Counted from the first letter of the stretch, positions 32,901-44,400 are shown. The stretch: 64,000 bases of DNA from Diphasiastrum complanatum (GCA_029204225.1 CM055095.1:44565446-44629445); one strand, 5' to 3'. Notes: generated by a model from the sequence alone, not told the origin. Made by a program: numbers and translations.

Positions 32901-34335
32901 TGGCAATGTTCTTGAGTGAGATTTCTATGAGCATGCTTGATTCCTTTGCATTGTGGATTAACTAGGTTCTTGTTTCTTGTTTCTTGCTTAGTTGTGGATG
33001 AGGATTCAGTTCTTGTTTGTGGAATAAGACAGTAATCAGCATTCAAGTAAACTAGATAGGCTGGTTTGTGGTATAGATCTTGCATACTCCCTTGCAACCC
33101 AGTTCTTGATTGTTCTTGAGTAATCTAAGCATCAAGTAATGAGTGTTTCTTGATTCTTAGATTATTAAAATGCTACTAGAAATCTTTTTTCTTGTTTCTT
33201 GAATCTTGTTTCTTGTTTCTTAAATCTTGATTCTTGTTCCAGTACTTAATCTTGTCTTTGATTGTTTCTGATTCAGTAGATAATGGTAAGATTTCTCCTT
33301 GTTTTAAAACGCTGATCTTCTTGAGCTATAGATGGTTACATGGCTAGTTATGCATGTAGCTGAGTATCGAAACCATGTCTCCCATTGACAGGCTGGGAAA
33401 TACATGCTGAAAACTGAGTAACGCTTCTGCTTGTAACTGTTCTAATAAGAAGAAGTACCATAAAGAACCGTAACTACAGAAGTATAAGAAGAAGCAGAAA
33501 ACCGTGTTCACAGATTCAAGGAATCCGTGAACATTGAGTGAGTTTTTAATTCTCCTAAAGTCTGAGCAAAGCTCCCATTTGGATGAAAGATCCTCTTTTT
33601 GGATGAACATATTGTAAGCTCTATTGTGAAGAGCATATTGTAAAGATTGTCATCAATTTTGGCATAAATTTTGGAGTACTTTCTTGAACATGTAAGTAAC
33701 TCTCCTTATGTAATATGATTGGTGCATTTTTCAAAAGGCTTTAACCATTATGCAAATGTGTTTTCAGGTTCTTAACAGGTTGAGGAACATTCTCATGTGA
33801 AGTGATCTTAGATCTACATCAAAACATCAAGATTTGATAAGCTAGTGAAGCTAATCTTGTGATTCACTAAGTGTGCTTATACATTCACCTCTAAAGCTTG
33901 TATTTATTACTTGATGGAGTTTATAAGCTTTTAGAAGTGTGGTTTACATGTGGTTTTACAGGTTGAATCAATATCTTAGTGTGTTGATCAAGTTTGTTCA
34001 ATACTAGATAAACTTGGCATCCTAGTTTTGTGTATTTTCTAAGAATCCAAGTAACTCTTCATACCACAACTTGATTTGATCACTTGCTGAAAAGTTTTTG
34101 AGCTTTAGCAAGAGTGTTTTCAAGTTGGTTTGAGTTTGTAATCCATTCTTAGTGTGTGCAAAGTGTTGCATGTGTTTCAATCTTTCTTTCTATGCTTGGA
34201 AACCATCTAGGTTCAAGATAGAAGTGTTTTAGGGTCCTAGATCTTCATAGATCTCTTTATTTATCATTTGTTGAGAGAAAAGTGAGTGCTAGGTGCATTA
34301 GGATAGATCCTAAAAGTTGAAAAATCATTAGATTC
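32901..34335. other. Noncoding leader-like region before the second copia gag
   Basis: About 1.4 kb with no gene. At 33185-33245 a short degenerate repeat of CTTGTTTCTTGAATCTTG type occurs. TTGTAAAGATTGTCATCAAT near 33640 faintly resembles the start of the LTR at 41673 and might be the start of the matching 5' LTR. No clear primer site was found. Confidence 0.35.
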
Positions 34336-35114
34336 ATGGCTTCCAATGGTGGGATCACGTTAGAATCTAATGATAGGTTGAGTTCATCAAACTACTCTAC
34401 TTGGAAAGTGAGGATGGAGTCCTTACTTGAGTTGAATGAACTCATGGACATAGTTGCAGGAATTGAAAAGAGACCCCTCACACTTCAAGAGCATCAAAGG
34501 TTTGATAAGAAGGCTAAAAGGGCTCTTCATATCATTAAAATGAATGTTACCAATGAACTTCTCAAGGAAGTTGGTAAGAGTCAAAGTGTCTATGAGGCAA
34601 TGAATGCCTTGAAGAAATTCTTTGACTCAAAGTCCACATCTAGGGTATTGATCCTAAGGAGGCAAATGTTTTTAGTAGGCAAAGAGAGGGTGAAAGTGCT
34701 CCTGCATTTGTCTTGAAGGTTAAGTCCTTAAGTGATGATCTAGCATGCATTGATGAAAGCATAAAAGATGGCGAAATAGTCCAAGTTATGTTGAATGGTT
34801 TGCTAGATGAACATGCTAACCTTGTGCAAAGTTTTGCCATTCAAAGAGTCTTGCCAAGAGTGGTTGACTTGCAAGAAATCTTATTGGCTGAAGAACATAG
34901 GTTGCAATCAAAGCTTGATGGTGCATCCTTGCAAGGTGGAGGTGAACAGGCTTTCTTCACAAAAGGCAAGTTCAAAGGCAAAGGGAAATAGTCCAAAGGT
35001 GGTAACTTGTATCATGATGATCACTCTTCCTCTTCCTCTTCTACTTCTTCTCGAATTGCGGAAAGCCAAAAAATTGCAAAAAAAAATGCAAAACACTTCT
35101 GCAATTTTTGTCGT
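34336..35114 (+). mobile_element. Second Ty1/copia element: gag and start of zinc knuckle
   Basis: Gag starts at ATG 34336 (MASNGGITLESNDRLSSSNY) with the UBN2-type pattern STWKVRMESLLELNELMDIV, KRALHIIKMNV. A 1-nt frameshift near 34690 moves the sense to 34713-34991 (LKVKSLSDDLACIDESIKDG, QEILLAEEHRL). After a TAG at 34989 it continues as HDDHSSSSSSTSSR and KNAKHFCNFCRHH, which looks like the first half of a CCHC knuckle. There the homology stops and the repeat array of the CACTA-like element begins. Integrase of the same element resumes at 39746. Protease is missing. Confidence 0.8.
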
Positions 35115-35165
35115 CATCACAAAAATTGCGGAAAAAAGTGTGGAAAAGGTTTTTCTCAATTTTTT

Positions 35166-35670
35166 GGTCGTGGCCGAAATTGCGGAAAATGTTTTCGCGA
35201 CAAAAATTGCATAAAACATTGTAGAATTTTTTTTGCAATTTTTCCCGTCGTGGTAAAAATTGCAAAAACAAATTTTTGCAATTTTTAGGCCATGGCAGAA
35301 ATTGCGAAAAACGTTTTCGTGGCAGAAATTGCAGAAAGAACTGTAGAAAGTTTTCCGCAATTTCTCCCATCGTGGTAGAATTTGTAGACAAATTGTGGAA
35401 AAAAATTTTTGCAATATTTAGGCCATGGCAGAAATTGCGAAAAACTTTCCGTGGCAAAAATTGCAGAAAAAATTGCAAAAAGTTTTTCCCAATTTCTCCC
35501 GTCGTGGTAGGAATCACAGACAAAACTGCAGAATTTTTTTTTGCAATTTTTAGACATGGCAGAAATTGCGAAAATTGTTGCAAATTGCAGACAAAATTGC
35601 GGAAGATTTTTCGCAATTTCTACCATCATGGCAAGAATTACAGAAAAAAAAATTCTGCGATTTTTTGGCT
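35166..35670. repeat. Four tandem units of about 120-133 bp in the left subterminal array
   Basis: Units start near 35166, 35289, 35421 and 35551, each opening with G(G)(C/T)C(A/G)TGGC(A/C)GAAATTGCG and containing the inverted word TTTTT(C/G)CGCAATTT or similar about 60 bp later. Long open frames across it on both strands (repeating NFCHG or RNCGK words) are by-products of the repeat. Confidence 0.8.
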
Positions 35671-35675
35671 GACTC

Positions 35676-35790
35676 TGTAATCGACGCTAGTAGCGTTGAC
35701 CATAACACCGATTACCCGAACTTAATAGACGCTATGGTCGACGCTGCTAGCGTCGACCATAGAGTCGATTACTGGAAGTCAAATCGCGTG
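35676..35790. repeat. Palindrome cluster next to the array
   Basis: A perfect inverted repeat with 14-bp arms, CTATGGTCGACGCT at 35732-35745 and AGCGTCGACCATAG at 35749-35762, loop GCT. A second, imperfect one (CGACGCTAGTAGCGTTG) lies at about 35690. The composition is much more GC-rich than the surroundings. Confidence 0.85.
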
Positions 35791-35936
35791 GCGCGTCACG
35801 GTTTCTTTTCATTTCGATTTTCGATTTTTGAGCGCGAGGAGGAGGATATTTTTGCGCCTAGCGGTGGTGCTGCTCTCTTCTAATGATGCTTGATCATTCT
35901 TATGTTTTTTTGTCACAGCCAAAGCTCTCTACCTTT

Positions 35937-36164
35937 TCACCATAGCCAGCATTCAAAAGTTTACTTGTTTTTCTTTGATACATTTGTGTTTATTGTTGTT
36001 TATGTTCTTTTGTCACATCCAAAGTTCTTTACCTTCTCACCATAGCCAAGGTTTCAGCAAAAACTTGAGCATTGGACACAAAGGTAAGCACCATAGCCAG
36101 CATTCAAAAGTTTACTTGTTTTGCTTTGTTACACTTGTGTTTATTGTTGTTTATGTTCTTTTCT
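35937..36164. repeat. 77-bp direct duplication
   Basis: TCACCATAGCCAGCATTCAA followed by AAGTTTACTTGTTTT and TTGTGTTTATTGTTGTTTAT occurs at 35937-36013 and again at 36088-36164, a spacing of 151 bp, inside the CACTA-like element. Confidence 0.85.
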
Positions 36165-36464
36165 CTCTCTCATTGACACTCTTTTGTTTTTTTTTTCATC
36201 ACAGTTAAAGCTTTTCAAAAGCTTTCAAAAGCTTGAGATAAAGCTATTTAAAAGCTTGTAAACCTTTTCAAAGAGAGCATAAGAAAGCTTCTCAAAGGGA
36301 GTAAAGCTATTTAAAAGGGTGTAAAGCTTGGAGTAGGGCTTGGAGTAAAGTAAGTTTTTTGAAAACCTTGATGACTCTCTATCCTTTTATCCCTCTCATT
36401 GACACTCTTTTGTTTCCCTTTCATTAGAGTTAAAGTAGTTTGAGTAAAGCTTGGAGTAAAGCTT

Positions 36465-36465
<1 letters not shown>

Positions 36466-36540
<75 letters not shown>
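36466..36540. repeat. (TC)n microsatellite
   Basis: About 37 uninterrupted units inside the CACTA-like element; flanked by copies of the word ATTGACACTCTTTTG or a close variant (36173, 36400, 36541). Confidence 0.95.
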
Positions 36541-36543
<3 letters not shown>

Positions 36544-37055
36544 GACACTCTTTTTCCTCACTTTAATCACAATATCCTCAGTTTGGAGTAAAGTTTTTGG
36601 TGTAAAGCTTTTGAAACAAAGCTTTTGGAGACAAGGTGAGCATTGTTTGTTTTGTTGAAATATTGTTGTTTTGTTTTAAAATCTTGTTACTTTGTTTGTG
36701 GATATTTTCTTTCAATTGAAACTTTCTAAAATAATGTGAAGAGCATATGCTACAGCTTGATAAAGATAAACATTTTAAAATCATGAAAACAAGTAAGACA
36801 GTTGAAAAAAGCTTTAGTGTTTAGAGTTTAGATTAAAGGATTTATAGAAAGGGTATACATGAGGACATGCTATAAGAGATTTAAGGTAAAAGATTTAAAT
36901 TAAAGATTTAGAAACAGTGGATCAAAGGTAAGGATTATCAGAGAGAAATTGAATAAAAAGGGAATAAAATTTATGTTTAGGTTTGTGGTTATAGTTAATT
37001 TTATGTTTTATGTTTATCATTGTTATCTTAATCATAGTTCATTTTTAATATGCAG

Positions 37056-37886
37056 ATGTCTGACCCTCCATATCTTGGGTCCGATCTTTTTTTGTCGCAT
37101 GAAGAGTGTATGATTTGGTTAAGAAGTGCATCTGCTAGGCAGAGAGAACAAATGGATGCTGTTCTCCAGCAGTATAGGTCCATGTTAAACTTTCCAGCGG
37201 CCTCACAGTAGGGTAGTCCTCATAGACCCCCCACTAGTGCACATTTACGTGTACCATCACAGAGGCCCTCACTCATACTATCACAAAGCCCTCACCACAT
37301 AGGTCCACTCCTCAGACCTCCACAACTTGCGTTGCTAGGTCAGCACCACGTAAGAGTCATTTAGGTGGTTGTTTTTTTGCTTGTGGAGGTGATGATGATT
37401 TCGAAGAGCCTATATATAGAGACGACTCACCCGTGCGTAACGCACCGCCACCTAGTTACAACACCCCACCTGCTAGAGCCGATCCGATATTATACTATGA
37501 CATTGATACGTCAGGGGCTATAGTTGAGGATGTTAAGGGGAAGGAGGTCCTAGCTTATATGAGAGAGCTCGGTCATGGGGCGTTTGTTCGGAATATGTTT
37601 AGAGACTGGAGGGTTGTCCCTATCACTTAGAAGCGTCGGGTCATAGATTATTTAAAGGGACGATTTCCTAATCCCCCTGAGCACACCTTCAACAATAAAG
37701 TAATGATAGATAGGATGTGCATGCTCATGTTGATGAAGGCCAAGTTGGATCTACATTATCCAACAATTAGAGATGTACCAAAGGTGCAAATCGAGACTAT
37801 TTGTCAAGCATTGCTGGTACTACTCTACTTTTATTTGAATCTTATATAGATCATGTGTGTGTGTGTGTGAGTTTCAAGTGAAAGAG

Positions 37887-37962
<76 letters not shown>

Positions 37963-38650
37963 AGAGATAGTTTGATGAATTTTATTTCATATCACACGCA
38001 GAATATGATTGTCAGTTTTCATCACAGTACTTCAAAGACAAATTGTGAAACCTCTTCGAAAGTCTCCGATATGAGTCTCCGATATGAACCTCTTTGAAAG
38101 TCTCCGATATGCGAAACCTCTTTTTTTATGATGTCAGTTATTTTTGTCTATTGTTGAGTGCCAAATTCCAGGCACAAGAAAAGAATAGGGCTCCAATTGT
38201 TGTCGAGATCTATGTGGATGCTAATACCAGTAAAGGTTTTGGCAAACTAAAAGCAAACAAGTTGTGGATCCTGACCTGTGGCTGAGACTTTGAAGGTAAC
38301 ACCAAACATGAGATATATTTACATATATTTTTTGAATGGTTTAAATGCATTTAATTTTATAAAATGTAATGATGAACATGTATATGATTTTGCATATAAA
38401 TTTGATTAGCTGTGTTTTTTTTTTTGTGTAGAACGAAGATTTTAATATGCCAGGAACAAACCCCGACGAGAAAGTAATGAAGATTTTAGAAAAAAATAGT
38501 CGGGGACGAAAGAGAGTAAGAGGCCTAAGTGTCTACTGAAAAAGAGATTCGGTATTTTTCCCAAGTAGATGAAATGAGAAAGGAGATAGAGAGACAAAGT
38601 CAAGAAATGGAAGAACTCCGAAAGATTGTACAGATGTAGATGAAGATGAT
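37056..38650 (+). pseudogene. Plant transposase remnant (En/Spm-associated Transposase_24-like)
   Basis: Exon-like pieces on the plus strand. A splice-like TTTAATATGCAG precedes ATG at 37056 (MSDPPYLGSDLFLSHEECMI). After a stop, 37433-37680 reads GKEVLAYMRELGHGAFVRNM, FRDWRVVPIT, stop, KRRVIDYLKGRFPNPPE. The pattern W(R)xVPxxxKxxVIDxLxxxF is like the first conserved part of plant En/Spm-type accessory transposases. 38181-38283 (KNRAPIVVEIYVDANTSKGF) and a coiled-coil-like tail at about 38560-38640 (VDEMRKEIERQSQEMEELRK) fit the C-terminal half. Stops and frame steps break all of it. The assignment is by pattern and position inside a CACTA-ended element; a profile search is needed. Confidence 0.45.
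37854..37958. repeat. (TG)n-(AG)n composite microsatellite
   Basis: TG repeats at 37854-37869 and 37891-37932, passing into AG repeats to 37958; lies within a probable intron of the transposase remnant. Confidence 0.95.
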
Positions 38651-39149
38651 GAAAAGTTTATCCCAGTTTAATTCGCTTTCTCATTTCTTCTTTCTCTCTC
38701 TCCATCTCTTTCTTTTGAAACTTGGTACGGTCCTAGCTATCTACATAGAGAGAGAGAGAGACAAAGAGAGAGAATGAGATATATTCCTTATTTCAGTTGT
38801 GATCATGCATCGTGTTGTTGTAGAGGAGGATCCAACGCTACAACAGTTGGGTTCAGCTCAGCCGTTATCTATAGTTAAAGAGATTTAACCTCACTTCTTT
38901 CTAAGAGTCTAATTATTATACATGTACTTTGAGACACAAGACAATGCATGGGATGTCATACTCTAAATTGTGAAAGCTTTATAAAAAGTATGGACCTCAT
39001 TAGAGGGATAGAGATAAGTTTTCTAACAATTTCATAATTTTTTTCGTATGTCCTGTAGCGTGCAACTATAGAGAAGGATCCGACGCCACGGCAGTCATGT
39101 TTAGCTCAACCGTTATCTGAGGTAAAGAACTTGCTATCGAGGTTTAGGG

Positions 39150-39732
39150 TTGGTGATATTTTCAGCAATTTTAGCCAACAAATTGTGGGTATTTATTCGC
39201 AATTTTTTTGGCAAAAATTGCCAAAACAATTGCGAAAATTCATTTCCACAATTTTTTTCAAAATAGTGTATAAAAATTGCGGAAAATAAATTCGCAATTT
39301 ATATTCTATTGCGGATTTATTTTTCGTAATTTTTTGACATTATTTTGAAAATAATTGCAAAACTAAATTTTCGCAATTTTTTTTCACAATTTTTGCAAAA
39401 AAAATTGCGGAAAAATATGTGCAATTTTTTTGACAATTTTTGCCCAAAAAATTTGGCAAAAAATATCAGCCAAACAAATTGCGAAAACAAATTATAGAAA
39501 TAAATCTGCAATTATCATGCCAAAAAATTGCGGGTGGGTTTCCGCAATTTTTTTATTGTTAATTTAGCCATAAAAATTGCAAAAAATTAGCCAAAAAAAT
39601 TGCAAGACCGAAATTGCAGATTTGCCAAAAAAAATTGTGGAAACCATTTCCACAATTTTTTTGGCAAAAAATGGCAAAAAATTGCGAAAATTTCCACAAT
39701 TTTTGCCATTTTTTTCCGCAATTTTTGCCACC
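39150..39732. repeat. Right subterminal repeat array of the CACTA-like element
   Basis: Dozens of interleaved words of the form AAATTGC(G/A)(G/A)AAA and TTT(T/C)CGCAATTT in both orientations, many forming local inverted repeats (for example TTGTGGAAACCATTTCCACAA at about 39640). No larger regular period is evident, unlike the left array. Confidence 0.8.
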
Positions 39733-39745
39733 TTTTGTTGTAGTG

Positions 39746-40958
39746 TTAATGGCAAAGAAAGAGCATGTTCTTGGTATCCTTAAAAGTCTTCTTGCAAATA
39801 ATAACGTTTGTGGACACTGTGTCTTGTCCAAATCTCATAGACTTGCTTATTCTAGATCTACTTCTAGATCTAAAGAAGTTTTTCAACTTGTGCATTCGGA
39901 TATTCATTCTTTTAGAACAACTAGCAATGGTGGGGCAAAGATGTATGCAACTTTCATTGATGACTTTAGTAGGTATACTTGGGTCTATCTTTTTAAAAAC
40001 AAGGATGACGTGTTTGCTGCATTTGTCAAGTTCAAGAATGAAATGGAAAACCAATTCAATACAAAGATCAAATACTTAAGATCGGATTATGGAGGAGAAT
40101 ACATTTCAACTAAGTTCAAAGATTTTTGCATAGCACATGGGATTAAGAGGGAGTTTTCTAGTCCTAGGACTCCACAACAGAATGGAGTGGCCGAGAGGAA
40201 GAATAGAACCCTTTGTGAATGTGCCAAGGCAATGAGACTACATGCTAATCTTGCTAAGTCTTTTTTGGGGGGAAGCTTTAGCATGTGCTAACTATCTTTG
40301 TAATAGGTGGACAAGTACTTACTTGGATGGTAAGACTCCTTTTGAGGTCCTTCATGGTAGAAGGCCGAGTGTCAAGCATTGTAAGATCTTTGGTTGTACT
40401 TGTTTTGTCAACATCACTCTTGACGATAGAACTAAAGAAGATCCTTCATCAAGGAAGGGCATGTTTGTTGGTTATAGTGAATTAAGAAAGTCTTACAAGG
40501 TTTACATTCCTTCAACAAGAAGAGTTCTCGTTTCTAGAGATGTCATCTTTGAAGAAGGCAATGTACCAAAGAAAGTTTATGTTGATGAAACTAACAATCT
40601 TCATGTTGTTTGTCCTAACTTTCTTGATGGTGATGGATCTATGGATGATGATGATGGAGATGCCTCTCCAAGTCAAGTTCCAAGAAGATCCTCAAGACAA
40701 AGTGAAAAGCCAACAAGGCTTACATATGATGAGAAGGGTAAGCAAATTGTGGAAGGTACAAACTTGGATTTACTCACATGTTTTGGTGCATCTTCTTGTG
40801 TAAATGATGTTATGCGAATGGATGTTTGTCTTCATGAAATGGATGTCATTTATGGTTCTGGAAACAGGTTTTGGTCAATGGTTTTGATGGTCAAAAGGAA
40901 GATCAAGAGGTTGATCTTAATGTGCTTCATCAACACGAATTGGAAATTGGCAATTTGA
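39746..40958 (+). mobile_element. Second copia element: pre-integrase, integrase and linker
   Basis: Continues the element interrupted at 35114. The zinc region is VCGHCVLSKSHRLAY, and the catalytic residues are Asp in LVHSDIHSF, Asp in LRSDYGGEYIS and Glu in QNGVAERKNRT. A 1-nt shift near 40270 (T/G run) moves the sense to 40242-40958: WGEALACANYLCNRW, FEVLHGRRPSVKHCKIFGC, VFVGYSE-like MFVGYSELRKSYKVYIPSTR, VLVSRDVIFEE. The frame then runs into an acidic linker (DGDGSMDDDDGD) and a tail. No RT or RNase H motif follows, so the 3' half of pol is deleted. Confidence 0.85.
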
Positions 40959-41672
40959 AGCTAGTCAAGATCATCAAAGAAGAATCAAATAGCCAAGGCA
41001 CTAAGGATCTGTTTTGCAAGTTATTGAAGACTCAAGTAAAGGCAAAGGAACAGCAAGGATGTCTTGTTCAGACCTACTTTACTCATCTAACTTTATGTTT
41101 GAGGTATGTTATATCAATGTGTGAATTGTCAAAATTTGGTGAATCTATGATCATCTTTTTGTATCCAATGGATCTTGAAGAAGGACTAGTGCTACCTACT
41201 AGTTATATGGAGTCTTATGGAGCTGGCTTAGCATCATTGTTGTACTCTTTTACTCATGGATTTCCAAGGCTTGATAGTTCTTCATGGCAAGAAGGCAATG
41301 GAGGCTCAATCATAGTGGATTTCAACACATACACTTTACAAGAAGTGAAATATGGAGAATACATGCAAGCAAGCATTCATCACTTTCATTTGTTACATGT
41401 TTGCTGCTGTTTTATAGAGATTTCAAAGGTGGAAAAATGGAGGAATCATTCCATTCCGATTCTATGTTATTTTTCATGTACTAGTTTCATCTTGAAATGT
41501 AAAATTGATGTAAGAAATAGTGAAACATCCAATATGGACACTATTATCTATATCAATTATGAAGTTTATTGTTTTGTACATATTAGAGTCATTATCTATC
41601 CTTAAGATGGAAATCATTCTCAAGTTAGATCAAAGTAGTGTTGTAAAACTAGCAAGCAAAGTTGAAGAGGGA
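40959..41672 (+). other. Unrecognised open sequence after integrase of the second copia element
   Basis: A 244-codon frame at 40871-41605 is open but has no RT, RNase H or other recognisable motif. It replaces the expected RT region and is probably internal element sequence read out of context. Confidence 0.35.
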
Positions 41673-42060
41673 GTGTGAAGATTGTCAACATTTCCTTGAC
41701 TAGTTTTAGGCCAAATTTGATAATTTTGGCACATAGTTTTGGATTGACCTTTCACAGGTGTCGAACAGGTCTAGATACTTTTATTTTAGTATATATTTCA
41801 TATTGAAGAAGTGCCAAACTTCAAGACCTTTGAAATGACACCAAAATCATGTCATATGGACATATAGACCAAATTGGCTATTTTAGGCTAGTGGTGCCTA
41901 AAATTGGGTCCTACGTTCTAGAGAGAGGAGAAAGATTCATCTCTCTCACTTATATTAGGTTGAATTTCATGAAGAAACAGGTTGGAGCATATCCATTGTA
42001 TTCGTTTGCTTAATGAGAGATTTTTCTACTAGTTTCTCCTTCCATTGTTGGCAATGTGTA
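41673..42060 (+). mobile_element. Probable 3' LTR of the second copia element
   Basis: A purine tract (AAGTTGAAGAGGGAG) is followed by TGTGAAGATTGTCAACATTT, a standard polypurine tract to LTR junction. A TATA-like region, CTCTCTCACTTATATTAGG, and a poly(A)-like end lie within the next 350 bp. The 5' partner was not convincingly found. Confidence 0.55.
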
Positions 42061-42606
42061 GTGATTGAGTTCCAGCTTGTGTGTATGATCTTAGGTGCTT
42101 TCCAAAAGTGATAGGCTGATGTAGTATGGACTGTATACTGCTATTATGGGCCGCACTTGATGTTTATGGAAGTTTCCATTTGTGTTAGATGCTTTTTGGT
42201 CAAGTTCTTTTGCATTCTAGGTAGCATATAATGTTTTGTCAATTCCTAGCTTATGTAGTTTAGAGTGCAAGCATTCAAGCCAATGATCTATTTGTTTTTG
42301 ATAAATAAAACTATTGAAAAAATATAGTAATCAAAGTGGTAGAATATGTTGTATTATACATATTTATATAATTCATCGATTATACCATATTTTAATATAA
42401 AATAAGTATTATATACAACTATGATCCCACATTAGGCCTCCCACACAGATGCCACACAAACTGCTCTGATATCCTGGGCCACCAGAGAATCACTGGTAGT
42501 ATTCAGTATGCAGATACCAGTTGACATAAATTAGCAATAGCTAAGTGAAATTGCAGCTTCACTGTAGCATTAATAAAACAAATTTGTACTACTTCAATAA
42601 AGTAGA
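42061..42606. other. Intergenic sequence and 3' flank of DUF506 copy 3
   Basis: AT-rich. From about 42430 it shares words with the flanks of copies 2 and 4 (CAGATACCA(G/A)TTGACA, AGCAATAGCTAAGTGAAATT, GCAGCTTCACTGTAGCATTA), so this is probably the 3' untranslated region of copy 3. Confidence 0.5.
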
Positions 42607-44400
42607 TCACCAGCATAGGTGTTCATGCAGCTGCCGTTGCTTGCTTCGAGGGAAAAACAGAAATGGCACAATTTTATTCTCAGGATATAGTGATTGCTGT
42701 GGATGTGGCAATGGTTTTGCCGACCCAGATTCCTTCAGAATTAAACCAAGTGTTCCAATTTCCTTCTGTTTATCTGAATATCCGCGCTTCACAGTAGGAG
42801 GCTGCCAATCTGTAGTTACCACTGTGATCTGATCTGGATTTATGCGGGGTTTGTTTGCAGCCCAGGATTCTGCACCGAGTCCATGTTCATCAAACATATT
42901 GCTTACGATCCCTAGAAGCTGATGGGACCTTATAATGCTTCTATTATTCTGTTTCCAATCCGCTGCTCCTCCGAGATTTAATTCCAACTTGCTTGTGAAC
43001 TGAATATCCCAGTCAAAGCCTTTGATGGCAGTGTGACCTACCAAGCCACTCTGAAGCCTAGCGGTGCTTCTTTGATGGTTGGAGGCAGTGTAGGTGGTTC
43101 TTTTGTAGGGCGAGAACCATTTGGCTCTCATGTATTCTGCTTTCCTCCAGGGCGGCAGAGGCATGCACCGCTTCCTCAGTGATGCCTTCACGGCTTCGCT
43201 CACGAGGTTTACCATCTGCCACAACCGCTCCGACTTGCCTACAAAAATCAGTGGCAATTCTTGCAGGATGGAAGCGTATTGGTCTGTAGGTCTTGCTATC
43301 TCAAACTGGCATTGGAATTCGGTGTCAACAATGAGACGCTGTTCCTTTCCCTGTGAATCATCTAGCACCACATCAATGTAGTAGTAATTTCCTGCATAAC
43401 CGCAAATTGATCAATAAATTTAACCTGAAGTGGGTCTGGTATATCAGAATTACTTTCAACGTAAAGAAGACTGATTTTTATATTAACATCTAATTCATGT
43501 GAATTGCGGGTTGTTAAGGGCAGCGTGGCTAACCACGAGCCTCACCAGGGAAGACTATGTTGCGATCCGGTTTTGACTTGCAAATTGCAGCATTGTATCC
43601 AGCATCATGTAGGATCTTCATCAATGCTCGCTTCAAGCATCCTTTGCTGCAGTCAGCGCCTTCAACTTCACAGATTCGATCTGCCTGCTCCGTCACTAGC
43701 TGCGCTGCCTTCTTCACGTCACAAAGCAACATATGCTCCTCCTCACTGATGCACGCAACTAAACCCTGCCATGTATATACTATCTCTAGTCAGCCTTGGC
43801 ACGTTATTACCTGCAGATTGTTCATTCGCAACTGCCACTTCAATTCATAACAAAAAGTAATCTATAATGATACTACTTTGGATCGTGGTTCTTGTAAAGA
43901 AGTTATACATGAAGAATCTGGAACAGTTCTCCTCCAATAGTTGATATGGAGTCCTCGATGTCATCTTCGCCATGCTCCACAACCCCATCGCAGGTGCCCA
44001 TTTGGCAATTGCAGCGGGCGCGACCGCACTTGGTTTCCCCTTGTACAACTGCTCCTTCAATAAACTCGTGCACCATGTCAGCCAGGTTCACAGATTGTGC
44101 TTTATGCTCGCTACCGGTGCTCACATCATGGAGAGTGTCTAGATAACAGGTAACTTCGGTGCAACCTCTCGCAACTTTTTCTGCATTTGAAGCCGGAGCA
44201 AGAAGATTATGCCCTGATTGAAAAGCCAAAGGTACTTGCAATGGAAGAAATTTCCTTGTAGTTTTTCCTTTAGCAACTGGAATGTGGTCATGTGTGATAT
44301 GTGGCTTGGCCGGAGCCGCCATTCCATAATTTGCAGGGCCCATTTTGCGACCCTTCGACGCGGATGCAATTGTGTGGCATGAAATGAATCCAGACATCAT
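42607..44400 (-). CDS. DUF506 family protein (PD-(D/E)XK-like), copy 3, complete
   Basis: Exons 44400-43909, 43765-43534 and 43391-42607; 1,509 nt, 502 aa with exact phase closure. Start MMSGFISCHTIASASKG matches copy 4. Features in order: MVHEFIEG in exon 1, cysteine cluster KCGRARCNCQMGTCDG, CSKGCLKRALM and GYNAAICKSK in exon 2, then YYYIDVVLDD, IVDTEF, QFEIARPT, PPWRKAEYMRAKWFSP, and the C-terminal block KPRINPDQITVVTTDWQPP. The DUF506 core is intact, so this is the best candidate for an active gene. Family knowledge: plant-specific, PD-(D/E)XK-like fold, one Arabidopsis member (RXR1) acts in root hair growth control; a nuclease activity is not established. The intron 2 donor has moved: CCTGGTGAGGCTCGTG|GTTAGC adds 9 nt, giving a GEARG junction in place of PGG. 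Conserved leader and TATA-like sequence lie upstream. Confidence 0.88.

Larger units (their letters stand above)
35115..39745 (+). mobile_element. CACTA-like DNA transposon inserted in the copia element
   Basis: The right end is clear: TTTTGTTGTAGTG at 39733-39745, the inverse of CACTACAACAAAA, the CACTA superfamily terminus. Just inside both ends lie dense arrays of short direct and inverted words (AAATTGCGGAAAA and its inverse), as expected for CACTA subterminal repeats: 35115-35670 on the left and 39150-39732 on the right. The inside carries remnants of a plant transposase ORF (37056-38650). The left CACTA terminus and the 3-bp target duplication are not visible, so the left end is truncated or rearranged together with loss of the copia protease region. 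Confidence 0.7.

Noticed and set aside
34908-35680. Five overlapping open frames of 93-191 codons with repeating RNFCHG or RNCGK words
   Set aside because: They arise from the A/T-rich CACTA subterminal array on both strands. The Cys/His spacing is not that of a zinc finger family beyond the short copia knuckle start.
39317-39831. Phe/Asn-rich open frames in the right array
   Set aside because: Same cause: repeat-driven open frames in a subterminal array.
40871-41605. 244-codon open frame after copia integrase considered as a new gene
   Set aside because: It overlaps the pol frame, has no recognisable domain and lies inside the element before its 3' LTR; kept only as unexplained internal sequence.
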